Origin: Homalodisca vitripennis
Taxonomy: Eukaryota > Arthropoda > Insecta > Hemiptera > Cicadellidae
Assembly: GCF_021130785.1 (NCBI RefSeq)
Contig: NC_060211.1
Coordinates: 22,305,001 to 22,369,000 of the forward strand
Direction: 5' to 3'
DNA length: 64,000 nucleotides
Shown here: positions 1 through 12,800 of the stretch, piece by piece
How positions within the stretch are numbered: the first letter of the stretch is position 1
How the letters are laid out: each line of letters opens with the position of its first letter
Made by a program: the position numbers and the translations under genes
Notes under the pieces: generated by a model
The model's database searches: none
The model's input: the letters and a program-made list of their open reading frames with translations, nothing else
Told to the model about the DNA's origin: nothing

Positions 1-241
1 GAATCCCAAATTTGGTAAGATGTGTGCCTACAACATTTACACGTACTTTTACATATATCTCTTACAAGTCTAATTCTCTACTTTGCTTGGCTTGTCCAAG
101 GTGGTATTTTCTTCAAACATCTATAGCAAAGTTGTATAATTATAAACTTGATGCATATTATTTTTAACTCTTCTTTAATAAAAGTCAAAAAAGTTTCAAA
201 AGCTTGTACACACAAACAGCAGAAATCTATACCACTATTAA

Positions 242-376
242 CCTCCTGAGTCCTGGGTGAATTTGATAGCTAAGACCGAAGTGCCTTGTACAAAGTACAT
301 GTATGCATTAGCCTTGAGACCTGAACAGTTTTGTCCTCCTATAGTGGCCAAGACCGGAGTGCCTTGTACAAGTCAC
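242..376. repeat. piggyBac left terminal and subterminal repeats
   Basis: The 13-bp terminal inverted repeat is followed by two copies of a GACCG(A/G)AGTGCCTTGTACAA motif at about 273-300 and 351-376. The core TTGTACAA is palindromic. Similar copies occur near the right end, so these are likely transposase-binding subterminal repeats. Confidence 0.7.
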
Positions 377-526
377 GAAAACAAAAAATAACCTTGTCAC
401 TCTAATAGTTCATTTACTCAACACAAGATAGCAGCACTGGATGGACTGTGTTTCAAACTACCCTAATAGTTTGCTAAAGTTGAGATAAGATGGCACTACT
501 TGTTTCTTGTCCATGCACTCTCAAAG

Positions 527-3116
527 ATGGACACCCCTCCAGAAAAAACTGCTCGTGTTACACGCTCAGGTAAGACAGTATTCATAATTATTTAATTGAA
601 TTTCTTCACAAATTACATGTTTAAGGACCAATCTATCTATTAAAGTTATTATAATGGTGTTAAGCTTTATGTTTGACATGGCTAGAGTGAGGCATTCTTA
701 GAGTACCTTGACTGAGGCACTTAGGTCTACAAACTAAAATCACCATTTTCTTCAGTGGCTTGACCAAGCCACTTGGGTCTTACTTACTCCTGTCAATAAC
801 TACAAACTGTTGCATACTTAAAGCAAGAAATTTGATATTTTGATTTATTTTTAGATAAATAAAATAAAAATTTGACCTTAAATTTAAGAAAATAATCAGG
901 TACAAATATTTATCTATCTTAATTACAGCACAAATTTTATATTTTGCTCTTTTTTTCAGTGAAGAGAAAGAGGTTTGAAGACTTCAACCTAGATGATTCT
1001 GATATAGATGACTATCTAAGAGACGATGATGGGGAAGAATCACTGTTAAATCCAGAGTCCGACTACTACAATTTTTGATGATCTGTTTGGCGATGACTCA
1101 GACGTAGATCCGCCCTACGTACCATCCGAAGGAAGTGATGATGACGACGACGACGAGCATGAGCTGGTAGCTGTTCCCTCAACCTCAACAACAAGGGAAG
1201 TTGGTAGGTATATTTTTTACACTTAATGGTCTGAATAAGTTTAGTAAAACCCAGTGTTCTTTAAATTAGACTGACTGTACAAATTATTAATGAAAACTGT
1301 CAAACAAGAAATAAAGGGCAGATATTTTATTGATGATTCATAGCTTATTTTTACTTCATAAAAAGATTGAAAATTAAATTAGAATCAAAATATATTTAAA
1401 AACTCCTAAAATGTTTTTATTGGGTGATTAAATATGCTAAATGTGATTTTTTTTTAGGCAAAGAAGAAATCTAAAACCGACTCACGTAAGAAGATACTGC
1501 CAAAGAAACAGAAGAAAGATGTTCAGCCAGGTTTACCTTGGACAATACAAGTGTTCGCTCCTGAAAACATCCACGCTTGTCCAGCCTGCGTACTTACCCA
1601 TAAGATTCTACAGATTGGGATGCAGAGAAGTATGTACAGCAATACTATGATGATGAAATACTGTCCATCATTGTTGAGGAAAAGTAACCAAAACTACCTA
1701 TTAAAAACAGGCAAAGAATTGAAATTGAAACTTTCAGAGCTTAAAGTATGGTTAGCGGATTAATTTTGTGATGTCAGCTCTCCAGTTGCCTAAGATTAGA
1801 ATGTATTGGGAAAAAATATGGAGAGTGCCTCTAGTTGCTGATGCCATGGACCAGAGATAGATTTTTTTTAATTCGATGCTCATTAAAAGTGGTTTTTGAT
1901 AATGATATTTCTGAGGAACAAAAAAAAGGTGACAGGTTTTGGAAGGTGAGACCTTTCCTTGATAGAATTCTTGAAGGATGTATGAAACAAAAAAGGGAAC
2001 GAGAAGTTTGTGTTAATGAAATGATGGTACCTTTTACAGGTTTTTTGCCTTTCAAAGCAATACGTACCGAACAAGCCTACCCCTGTTGGTCTAAAAGTAT
2101 ATGTTTTAGCAAATCCTAATGGAATTGTATGTGACTTTACAGTATATGCAGGGCCTAAGACATATACCACTGATGAATCATTGAACGAATTTTTGCAGTG
2201 TGAAAATGCAGTGCTACACCTGACTAGATCACTCGTTCCAGGACATGTGGTGTACATTGATAGATTTTTCTACTACAGTCAGACTGGCTGATGAACTTTA
2301 CAAACGTGGGCATTAGGTGCTCAGGAACAATACGAAAAGACAGGATTCCCCCAACCACAGATCTCCCTGATGATAATTCTTTTTAAGAAGAACAATTCTA
2401 GAGGTGAAAAGCGTAGTGACTGTGAGACAAAGACGGAATCATGGCTATAACTAAATGGTTGGATAACAATACTGTAACAATGCTGTCCACTGAAGAGGCC
2501 AAAGATCCAATTTTTGAAGTACGGAGATGGTCGAAAAGCCAAAAGCAGTTTATAAATATTGATCAGCCCAAGGCTATACATTCATACAATCGGAATATGG
2601 GAGGAGTCGATCTAGCTGACCGTGTGATGGCATACTGCCCCTCTCGAGCTAGGACCAAAAAGTGGACAGTTCGATGTATTTTTACATTTTTTTGATTTAT
2701 CACTGTCTAATGCTTGGCTTTCAAATGCGTCAAACGAAACAGATGCTCAATACTCCTACTAGGTTAATTCCACAGTACCGAACTTTTAAACTTGAATTCG
2801 GACAGACACTGATTGAAAAATAACGATGGTACTTGTACTAAGGCTGGAGTTCAAAATCGAAAACCATGGAGGGAATGGAGAAAGCAATCCCTTAACTTTC
2901 TGTCATTTTAAGCTGATCGTAGAACCGTTGAAGATCCATCTCTTCGGCGTCGAACTCAAGGAGCTGATCATCTCCCAGAGGTGGCAAGTGTACAGAAACG
3001 ATGTGTGCTCAGAAAAAACTGCAAAATGAAGTCACGTGTGTACTGTATTAAGTGCAATGTTTTTCTTATGTCTCATTGAAGGTAGAAATTGTTTTAGAAA
3101 ATATCATTCTGCTTAG
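527..3116 (+). pseudogene. piggyBac transposase, spliced, frame-broken
   Basis: A short exon 1 starts at ATG 527 and ends at 569 before a good donor (CAG|GTAAGA). Exon 2 resumes at 960 after a poly-T tract and AG, in matching phase, giving a basic KRKR run followed by an Asp/Glu-rich N-terminus typical of PGBD proteins. A further acceptor precedes 1458. The DDD-transposase core is recognisable across several frames: GHVVYIDRFF near 2240-2270, then YNRNMGGVDLADRV (2587-2628) and RARTKKWT (2647-2670). The end at 3116 carries a Cys-rich C-terminal zinc finger (YCIKC...C...NCF..YH), a family hallmark. Frame breaks lie at T or A runs (for example near 1070 and 3060). Exon boundaries after exon 2 are uncertain. 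It would cut and paste at TTAA sites. Confidence 0.82.
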
Positions 3117-3260
3117 TAATTTTAGAACTAAGAATTCAAAAACTATTGTGTCTGCTCTATTATTAATACTGTATTCTTACATCTTAACGTATCTAATTTA
3201 TATAAATAAAAGAAAGTGTTCTTTTGTGGAGTCTTATAATTATTGACATTTACCTGAGTA

Positions 3261-3542
3261 GAGACCGAAGTGCCTTGTACAAGGACATCTAGAAACGGGT
3301 TAAAAACAGGTGTGTCAATATTTTTAAAACTATTTTTTTGGGTTAACCATTGGGTATTTAGAACACTCATTACAAGTTCAAAAATTCTAAATTAGCACTT
3401 TTTTTCTCAGGACTCAAGGGTGGTCAACATGATGTGCCTTGTACAAGGCATTTAGGTCTTACCTCCAACTTGTGACAAATATTCTCAGGACTCAATGAGT
3501 ACAAAAATAGTACCTCGGACAAGGTACTTAGGACTCAGGAGG
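3261..3542. repeat. piggyBac right subterminal and terminal repeats
   Basis: Copies of the GTGCCTTGTACAAGG motif lie at about 3261-3285 and 3431-3455, and a variant (CTCGGACAAGGTACTTAGG) runs into the 13-bp terminal inverted repeat at 3530-3542. They mirror the left-end set in opposite order, as expected for subterminal binding sites. Confidence 0.68.
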
Positions 3543-3546
3543 ATAA

Positions 3547-5071
3547 TATAATTTCAACTAAAAAAACTCTTTTCAAACTGGTCTGATTTAATTTGAAGTA
3601 TAGCAGCTTTGTTTGCAATAGTGATAATTAAAACATTTCATGTTTACACCTTCATATCTTAAACTTCATATATTTGTATTATATATGAAGAAAGTTTAAT
3701 CCATTCCTTCTAAGTCTACCTAGACCGAAAACAAGAATAAATTTGTGACTTGTGTTTCATTCAATATTTACACAATCAATTAAATCTAACGATTTTTCAC
3801 CTTTTCTTCAAATTATGTTTAGATCTGAATCCGTTTCAAGACACATTTCAAAGCTCTGAAGTGTTAAAATAAACATTAATACATAAGTTGTATAACTCAC
3901 TTTTAGGGTCGAAGCCCAAGATGAAAAAAAGGACATGGGAAATATGCAACATCTCCGGCTGAAGTGGCGTTTATTATGCAGGTCCAGCCGTCGAACTCCC
4001 TGGGGCACATCACTTCTGTGACAGATATTAGTGTGAATTTTTACACTGCTCGCCAGACACAATAAAAGTTATGGAACGAACGCAAAAAGTAAGTAAAATT
4101 GCTTTTCAGAACACTTGTCCTCTGTTACTGGCATTCCACCGCCAACAACAGATAACTCCTTTTCCCTAATAACAGACATATTACAACAGAGTTTACTTTA
4201 TTTTTCATACACAAAAATTTCTAATTAAAATTTCTTTATTGCCTTATCTCTTATACAATACATAATGTGTAACAATCGTCATAATGTTTGTTTCAGATTA
4301 TAACAAACTCAGAACATTGAGGCACCAGTCAAACATCTCTTATAACTTACTCATTAGCGCCAATATTCCATCAACCGAGTGGTATGTGATAAACTCGTCA
4401 GCACTTTAAAATTCTTGGGATAAAAGTGTTCAAACAACTTATTTACGTGTTGAGCGTTTGGGCATACCTAATCAAATTTTGCAATGAATTCATCGTTTGC
4501 ATTGTACCTCTCCAGTCATAACAGCAAAAACAATGTCATTTATTCATTTATTAAACACATTTTAATTTCTATAATGCATTCCTGATTTATGTGTTCTATT
4601 TCCTTGATGAAATCGTCTAATTATGAGCTATTTAATTGGATCACTGTACTCTATTTCTGTTTGCTTATTATACAAACAAAATATAAATAAATTATTTCTC
4701 TAAAATAAAATAAAACAACTTTTTATTTAGGGCCTTTGCTTTCGTGGAATAATCATAAAAATAATTTTTATTATTTTTTTTTTCGGCAACCTCTTTTATA
4801 ATTATCTCTCTATTTTTATTTAAAAAACACGTTGGCAGTTAATAGAAAGTGTTTAGCGTCCTATATTTGAATAAATTCTTTCAAGCTCCACGAGATGTCC
4901 TATGTTATATCTAAAACAGTTCCATAATCGAGTCAGATTATTTTAAGCGCTTAAATGTTTCTACTCGAACATCCGCGAGCAGTTTCTCACCTGACGTGTT
5001 GTCAACTCTGGAGGGAAGACGATCACACTCATACCGACGCAATCCAATCACCTGATCCAGAGTATGGCCTT
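3547..5071. other. non-coding, nothing recognised
   Basis: AT-rich sequence with only short chance open frames and no motif of a known family. A slightly GC-richer patch at about 3905-4030 does not translate into anything recognisable. Confidence 0.5.
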
Positions 5072-5170
5072 CCCCCCCCCCCCACCCCCCCCCCCCCCCA
5101 CCCCCCCCCCCCCCCACCCCCCCCCCCCCCCACCCCCCCCCCCCCCCACCCCCCCCCCCCCCCACCCCCC
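5072..5170. repeat. poly-C tract with periodic A interruptions
   Basis: About 100 bases of C runs (13-17 long) separated by single A bases, giving a G-run array on the minus strand. It is simple sequence. The proline- or glycine-rich open frames across it are artefacts of composition. Confidence 0.95.
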
Positions 5171-5323
5171 AAAATTTAAATAAGGCTATTGCCATTTATA
5201 CAATTTAATCTAAATAAAAGTCGTATTGACAGGATTATTTTAGGTCTTCCGATCATATGTTAGTGTTGCTTATTTCTACAAACCGGCATATGTAGACAGA
5301 ATACTGCGCCATAAGTAAAAGTA

Positions 5324-5395
5324 GAAGCGCTCTGAGTGTGTGTAATGGTATGCAATATTCACCCCCGCAAGGTGAGAGATCTGGGTTCCGATCTA
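5324..5395 (+). repeat. tRNA-derived SINE, partial copy
   Basis: GCGCTCTGAGTGTGTGTAATGG, an internal ATTCACCC(C)GCAA segment and GGGTTCCGATC match the tRNA-like head of the SINE copies at 14606-14716 and 54375-54501 (reverse orientation there). The part after the B box is replaced by an AT microsatellite. The order of A-box-like and B-box-like segments is that of a Pol III promoter. Confidence 0.65.
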
Positions 5396-7082
5396 ATAAT
5401 ATATATAAGTATATAATAATATTATATATATATATAGTATATATTATATATACATATGAAAAACACTACTTAGTTGAACAGTGCTCCTAAAATTTCGGAT
5501 TTTTCTGAGTTAGGGATAAAAAATATAGTACACATATAATAAAAGACCAAACTCGTCTGCAATCTCTTTTAAAATAAAACGTAATCAAATAAAAATATAA
5601 ACTATAAAAGTCATTTTCTTGTTTAACAATATTTTTATATCTTTTCAAGACACTTATTCTGAGAATTGAAAATTGCGGAAATATCTAAGACAGAGTATAA
5701 ACTAAAATACTTTTCCTTTCATGGTTATATGTGCGACATGTAATATTTATTTTAACAGAGTATAACAAGTCTCAACAAAACAGAAATACTAAGATTTTTA
5801 TCTTTCTTTGCCTTTCTTAATTTTCAATTTTATATTAACGTTTTCCATTGTGGATATCCATCTCATAATTTTTTGAGGTACAAAACAGTATTGCATATAC
5901 ACGTGTATAATACTTATCTTAGTCAACTTATAAATGATAAGGAAAAACTATTAAATTTCCCTACAGAATTAACAAGTATTGTCGATGTACGGTATGTTAA
6001 AATCAAATTTTAGTATTATATTAAATTATATTACACAAAAATTCCACATTCATGACAATGTAGTGATTACAAAATCGTGCGAAATGTGCTACACCAAATA
6101 GTTTTTGAATTGTAGTCTGCACTACAAATTTAACCACAGATTTCGAGTCATAATACTTTTCAAGTGGAAGGTAAAGTAAAACAATGAATGAATAAACCTT
6201 AAACAAAATAGGCAGCTAATGTAATTAATTTTACACTTCAAGAGTAAAAAAAGTAGCTCGATTACTAAATGGAAGGTAATCCGATAGTCACATTACAAAG
6301 CGACCAGAAGTTGAGCGGTTGGTTCACTTTTAGAATAAGGCCGTTTGAACATTGGTGTACCGCGAACGTTTGTTGCATCTAAAATGCAAAGAACCTCCTA
6401 CGTTTAGGTATACATATAACATTGAAACCATCCCCCCCCCCTTCCCGATTAACTCTTTCGAACATATGATTGCCCTTTCCAACATTCATTTAAATAAGCC
6501 AACCGATAACATCATATGTAAACATTTTTGTTCTGTATGTGCTAGCCTTCAATAAGTGGCTAAGGAAGGCTTTGTAATTTTTCCCATAATTTGAAAACTG
6601 GTGAAAATTGTATGATTTTTTAGGATGGATAATAAATATATCAATATTATATCAATTATTTTGTAATTTGATTAGGTTTGTAGATTTTTATTAATAGTGC
6701 ACGTATTACTAGTAACGATAATAAGATTATGTTATTATTTAGAAAATTGTAAAAACAAATATATTTTCGAGGCAAGTACATTTTCGCTCTACTGCCTGTT
6801 TTCTATCCTCAATTTCTAACTAGTTTAAAAGTAATTAATACACGTGTAATGTGTCAATAAGTTTTTGAGACTTAAAGTTAATGGAGAGTAAATCTCATAT
6901 TATAAAAATTAATTAAGAAAATAGAAATTTACGATGTTCAAGAAACCTACATGTCTTTACACCTCATACACACATGGGCAGTTATATTTTTGTGACATTT
7001 TTTATGACTTTTTATCACAATCAAACAAAAGAAGACTGTGATTATTTTATGAAATTTAAGAGGTTGAAATATTAGAAAGGTA

Positions 7083-7200
7083 AGTATGAGGTGGACTCAA
7101 TCAGACGATATTGTGGAGAGAACCTAAATTACAGAGAGCGTCGATGACGTCACGCCCTTAACGCTCCCGGCCTCCGTTCACTTCCTTGGCCGCAATAACG
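7083..7200 (+). repeat. dispersed repeat, copy related to 41690-41860
   Basis: TATGAGGTGGACTCAATCAGAC...GAGAGCGTCGATGACGTCACG...TTAACGCTCCCGG resembles the reverse complement of 41690-41860, with clear but diverged identity. It is GC-richer than its surroundings. No coding potential was seen, and it may be an old SINE or MITE fragment. Confidence 0.5.
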
Positions 7201-9772
7201 TCAACGTTGAGACCAATATAAAGTAAAGATTAATATTACTTACTTTAACATCCCTCTAGAGGTATTGAGTTGATTTAATTTAATTATTAAAAGGTGACTA
7301 AATTCTTTAAATTGATAATTATTATTCAACAATGTATTTGAACAATTAGTATGGCCTATATCATTCTTTTCTCATTAATTTACTACTCTAAATGAGATCC
7401 ATGTTTATATGAATATAATATAAAACCGATTATGGAATATGATAATCATGAGCGCTAATTTATTTCATATTGTTGAGTAGCAAGTGTGTCGTGAGAGTCA
7501 ACGTCAAAAGACGTTTATATATTTAGCTAAGAAATGTTTCAACCTATTTCAATTACTAATACTTTTCAGTCTGTAAAAATTATTCCCTCTTGATTATTAT
7601 CGATGAATCGTTGGGATCGTTCAACATTAAATGACACATGTTTATTCTGGGATTGTATTAATCACGAAGGTATCAAAATACACGAGGTTATTGAGGTTCT
7701 CAGCGATAAGCAACAATAGAAAATCTTCATAAATGGCAGCTCTCAATATGCGGTATATGTCATGTGACTTGTAAATCTGCTCCAAATAAATTATTTATTA
7801 TTCTATTTTAAATAGTTTTCGGGTCATTAGGTTTGTGATAATATCCTCAAAAATAAAAGCTGTTGGTTTTAATATATTCAAAGTTGAATAATCCTTATGG
7901 CCGCAATTTTGAAAATACTAAATATAATTTAATGATATTCTTTTTATTAGCTAGCCTTGTTATCATAAACATGACAACCAAAATTGGTATAATTAAACTT
8001 ATTATTTTTTAAGATATAATTGTTTTACAAAAAAAAAAACACATACAGACAGATGGATAACTAAGCAACAGAGACCATAAGGTGAAATATGTTAGTCTTG
8101 ACCTCAGAAATAACGTGGTATACTTTTGTCCAGAGAGTTACGAGACACTCTGCTATAGCTTTTAGTATTGTTAAAAATAAAACAATATTAATACAATTTA
8201 CTGCAATACGAGTTTTTTCGTTACTCTTATAACCTAAAAAGAATTAAGAGGGTGAGGCAAATAATATGATGCTTTAACCAAGACTTATTATCAGACCAAA
8301 ATCATCCTAATTAAATAGAATAATTATAACCTGTCCAGTCTGCATGTAAATTTAGTGAAAATTCCAATCAAAATGTTGTATTCTACTATCTCAATGTAAC
8401 TCGTGTTAGTAACTTCTATTTGACTGTTCTATCACTCAAAGATACTATGATTAACAACCAACAATCTATAATAATGAACAGCCGACTAGGCTTGACTAGT
8501 TAGTTTCTGCCAGACCATGTAATCTTTGCCAAAGTAAGTAATCTAATATTTGGCAATGGTATAGTTTGTAGGATACGTTCTTTCAAAATTAAATTCCTGA
8601 AATGTGTTAACCGTACCTGATTTCCTTTTAAAATATTGGATAGATCTTATTTAAAATTTTAAAACATTTTAGAAACGAAACTATCCTTATAAACATAAGT
8701 AACTTACAGTTTGCACATAAAACAGCTGTTTCGTAGGAGAAGTCGTTTGATCTCGTCTATCAAACATACATTTATTTCATTGAAGGAGGACCTCTTCTTA
8801 TTGGAATACACTACAAACTTTGTATTGGAATAACTGTATTTTCTAATAATTAATGTTTCGACAAATAATTAATGTAATGTATTTTTGAAAAAATTCCAAT
8901 TTGCAACAACTTTTTTCAACATTACGAAATATGTGATAACATCGTAGGTTCAAAAAGCAAATAATATCATAATTTCGTACAAAAGCCAGATTTACCATGC
9001 ATAATTAATAGCTTGTTTATTAATTCTTACTTTAATTTAGAATTTTGTAATGTCAAATGTTTCTTATAAGCTGCTACCTATAAAACGTGAAGGATGTTGT
9101 AATTTTTCTGTTAGTTGGTTCGCCAATTAGAATAATAAATCGGAATCATTTATACAATACTATTTGAAATACATATCAAGGCAGAGTATTTAGAACAAAA
9201 ATTCCATATGAATTGTAAAAATATATAATTGTAAACGATTGATATTTTTAGATCATCTTTTATCTCTGTTAAAGAATTTTGGTATTTTAAATTTATTTAT
9301 TTGATCGTCGTTTCATTTGTAAAATTCAAAGTATTTAATGCTATATAAAGATTTGATTAAGCCACATGTGGTAATATGTCTTAAGTAACATATTATATGG
9401 TTGTAATCAGTTTATTTCCATATTCATTTGTTCTGCAACTTTTTCGTTGTCATCGGGGTTAACCATAACAGCTATGTTAAAATGTTTGCTAACGCTCAGC
9501 CCATTCTCATAAAGTGTTGAGCACAGTAACATATTAGGTGATGCCTTTATAGAAATGAAGCTTTATTCAAATTTCAAATATATACCCTATAGTTTGTTCT
9601 CGAGATATCGTTTGGACCTACATTCATAAATTAAATCTTTCAAGCACCTGCTTTGGTAACGCTTAGCCAAAAATAATTCCAATAGCCTATAATAAAATTT
9701 GCCAAGAAAATAAATTATAATTGAAAAAGCTCCAATGGTTGCAGTTGTATTTTAGAAGTACGGATTTCAACA

Positions 9773-9865
9773 TTATTTACTCTGAGAGAAATTCAAAATC
9801 CTTTCCAATGAAAACGTGATCACATTTCACAGCTTAATGAGTCTTCGTCGCTTAGAGATATCACT
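9773..9865 (+). repeat. dispersed repeat, copy related to 47499-47595
   Basis: Shares ATTTACTC(T/C)GAGAGAAAT, AACGTGATC(A/G)CATTTCACAGCT and GAGTCT(T/C)CGTCGCTTAGAGA in the same order and orientation with 47499-47595. The family is unknown. Confidence 0.55.
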
Positions 9866-12800
9866 TTCTAGAAGTACTTTCTTTGAAACATAACCTTTAT
9901 ACCTGCTTCATAAAAAAACAATATTTTAAAGTTATATCTAGGTGAAATACTTCGAATTGTACAAAGAAAACAGTGGTCAAAGAAATACATTTTAAATACA
10001 TTTTTTTAATTATCCAAAGAAAGTCGATGACGAAGAAGTTTAAAAATTACATCAAAATTACAATTTACATCATTTCGACATCAGAGACACCTATAAATAG
10101 TTAAATTGGCAGTCTCGTTGTCTCATCAGGTGCACAACTGAGTGCTCTACACTGTGATAGACACGATCTCTAAGCACTAGGAACCAACGTACTCGTAGCT
10201 ATGGTCGAAGGGTTGATCAATTGAATTTTGAGTTTAGCTTCAGTTCACCTTCAACTCAAATTGACCATTTTCACATTAATTACTAATGAAAATTATGTAC
10301 ATTAGGAAGCAACTCAAGTTGTGCTCACTGCTATCTTTAAAACAGAGCGGTAATTGCTCAACACAAAAACCACACCTTTAAGATCTTCACTGTTAGTAGA
10401 CTGAGTGATTATCTTACACTTTCAATTTCATTCTACACCACAAGTAGTCACCACAGGTAATCGTGTTAGAATGCTGTACAATATAACTGCTTGTAGTTTA
10501 TTAATCTCAGAGTCACCAATAGGAAATTTGCGTAATTTTAAGCACACTACCTGGTTTATTCAAATCGATAGAGGAAGTTTTTCCGTAAAACATAAAATCA
10601 TCATTAGTAGAATTGGTTTTCGTGGAGGTCGAAAAAGGTCGAAAAAGAACTGTACAAAAATATTGTATAATGATGATGCCAAAAATAATATTTTTCTGCC
10701 TTAACAGGCTTAAAACCAAAAAAGATTTGAAGGCCAGGCCATAAATATATGTTTCTTAAGTTAAGAAAATTCATCATCAGTTAAGATATTGCGAGTTTCA
10801 TTACAATCCGATACTGTTCACCTTAATTCATATTATTTTTAAAAAGATTTGTTTGTTCTAAAATTCTATAATCGTTGTATTTAATTCCGAGCACAGTAAT
10901 TTAAAATACAATTAGTAAATTAGACTAATTTAGCAGGAGGTCCTAAACATCGTTTATTCAAATAGTACAAATACCGCACCTTATTGAAGTACAAGTAGAC
11001 TGTTTCCATATCTGCTAAAAATTATATAAGCAATCGTATTAATAAAGTCATACTGTTCCAAGTCTCATTAATGTAACAAAATCCAAAAAATTCTTTCGTT
11101 AAATCAATAAAAGAACAATGCCATTTTTCTATTAATATATAAATACTTCTAAAGAGTAAACATTTTTTAAACACCTCCTATTCCAGTACATAGACATCTT
11201 TATTAATACTGAGAGTTAAAAAATAATCGTACGCCAACAAATCGCCCTGTATAACCCTAGGCCAAATTAATTTTCCGCTTTAAGATTATAAGACAGTAGT
11301 ACAACCACATTACAATATTTCTTGTAACAGGCTTCGATGAGTTTTGTTTGAAAAATTTCAAGTCTATAGTTCAGTAATATGTTTAGACTGCGTATTGTCT
11401 AAATTTGATTCATGTTAAAATGTCATATAATTGTACTCACTATGCTTACACATTTATTTATGCAGTATTTTATCGTGGCCCTCATGGTTCTCACTTACAG
11501 CTATATAGCTTTTCGCTAAACGCTCAGTCAATTAAATCTACATAAATCATTAAACATATAAAACAGACTATTCAAAGTTTTTCATAGATAAGGGTAAATA
11601 CATCTAGTTTTGTTTAAAGAGGAAACTTCTATACTGATATGAACTATAAGTATTTCTGTAGTTATATTTTTAATATTCAAATTTATTAATCAATTAACAG
11701 TTTCAATATATTAAAACTATGTTCAATTTTGTCTTTTTTTTTCAAAAATAATTCGTTTTAAGAGACTCTTCCACTGTTTAAATAATGGCTATAGGATTAT
11801 TACTGCATCATAAGATGCAACAATTTATAGTGTACTAAGGTGATTTACATACGACCACAAAACATGGTGGCGCATTTGAGTTTTCAGACATAACGTAGCG
11901 ACGGTGGGAAGAGTTGATTCAGTGTCTGTGACAACGTCAGATTTCAGACGAAAGGTGAACTGGAGCTGAACTCAACATTTACATCGTGCATTGGAGTTGT
12001 AGTTTACAGAGGGAACATTGCAAGTTTTCAAACGCTAAAGCCGAGGATATAACCGTGTATAAATGTTGAGATGGCCCGGCAAATCATGTAGAGGCCTAAT
12101 TTTAGGGAAGTATCGTAACCTTAGACATGAAAATTATCTTCCAATTATCATCTACTCTTGGAATTATTATTCAGAACATTTAAAAAGAAGATAGCTATAT
12201 AGACTCTGTATAGTATTGTGAAGTAGATTTGTATAAACCTTACTGAGTAGCATTAGACTATATTGTTTAGTTATTTTATAATTTATATGTTGCCTTTAAC
12301 CTCAAATTAAATGGTTATCTATGTCTTCTATTCTCGTTTATGTTTTCTTCACCACAGGCATACTAACATTGTAATAAAATATTTTGCAGTGCATAGTAGT
12401 TTTTCTTAGAAGCGGACTAAAAGAGAAGTACATATTGCTCATTATTATAGGTTTGGAAAGTTTTCAAAAAGAAGATATGGTACAATAGACCCAATTGCAA
12501 AGAATAGTGACATTTATCTTACACAACAGCAGAGGAAATTTACACAAATAATTATTTCATAATAGCACCTTCATTGGCTAAGCGCACTTGAAAACCTAAA
12601 TAAATACTTCCGTCTTCTGTTGATCTGTTCGTACGATAATTCAAAAATGAACTAACCTATAAACTTGAAATTTTGCTTCAAGCTTCATCTCTGCACATGC
12701 AAATTCGAAAAATTGATTATTATTAATTCTGCTTAGTTTCATTACACTTTCTCTTCATATATTAAACCACCCGGTACGTAAAACCTAATTATATTTATAA

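Larger units (their letters stand above)
242..3542 (+). mobile_element. piggyBac-like DNA transposon (PGBD type)
   Basis: The element is bounded by a perfect 13-bp inverted repeat, CCTCCTGAGTCCT at 242-254 and its reverse complement at 3530-3542. TTAA, the piggyBac target duplication, lies immediately outside the left end (238-241); the right flank reads ATAA, one base different. Inside both ends are repeated copies of a motif built on CCTTGTACAAGG (about 273-300, 351-376, 3261-3285, 3431-3455). The interior encodes a piggyBac/PGBD transposase. Size (3.3 kb), termini and coding content all agree, so family assignment is secure. The transposase frame is broken, so this copy is probably non-autonomous unless the breaks are sequencing errors. 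Confidence 0.88.

Noticed and set aside
1831..2581. Minus-strand frames within the piggyBac element
   Set aside because: Antisense shadows of the transposase, which is clearly on the plus strand.
4938..5195. Glycine-rich and proline-rich open frames
   Set aside because: They arise from the poly-C tract; nothing outside it supports a gene.
10225..11975. Short inverted similarity around TTGAGTTTAGCTTCAGTTCACC
   Set aside because: Only about 25 bases match, with no extension, so chance or an old fragment cannot be excluded.
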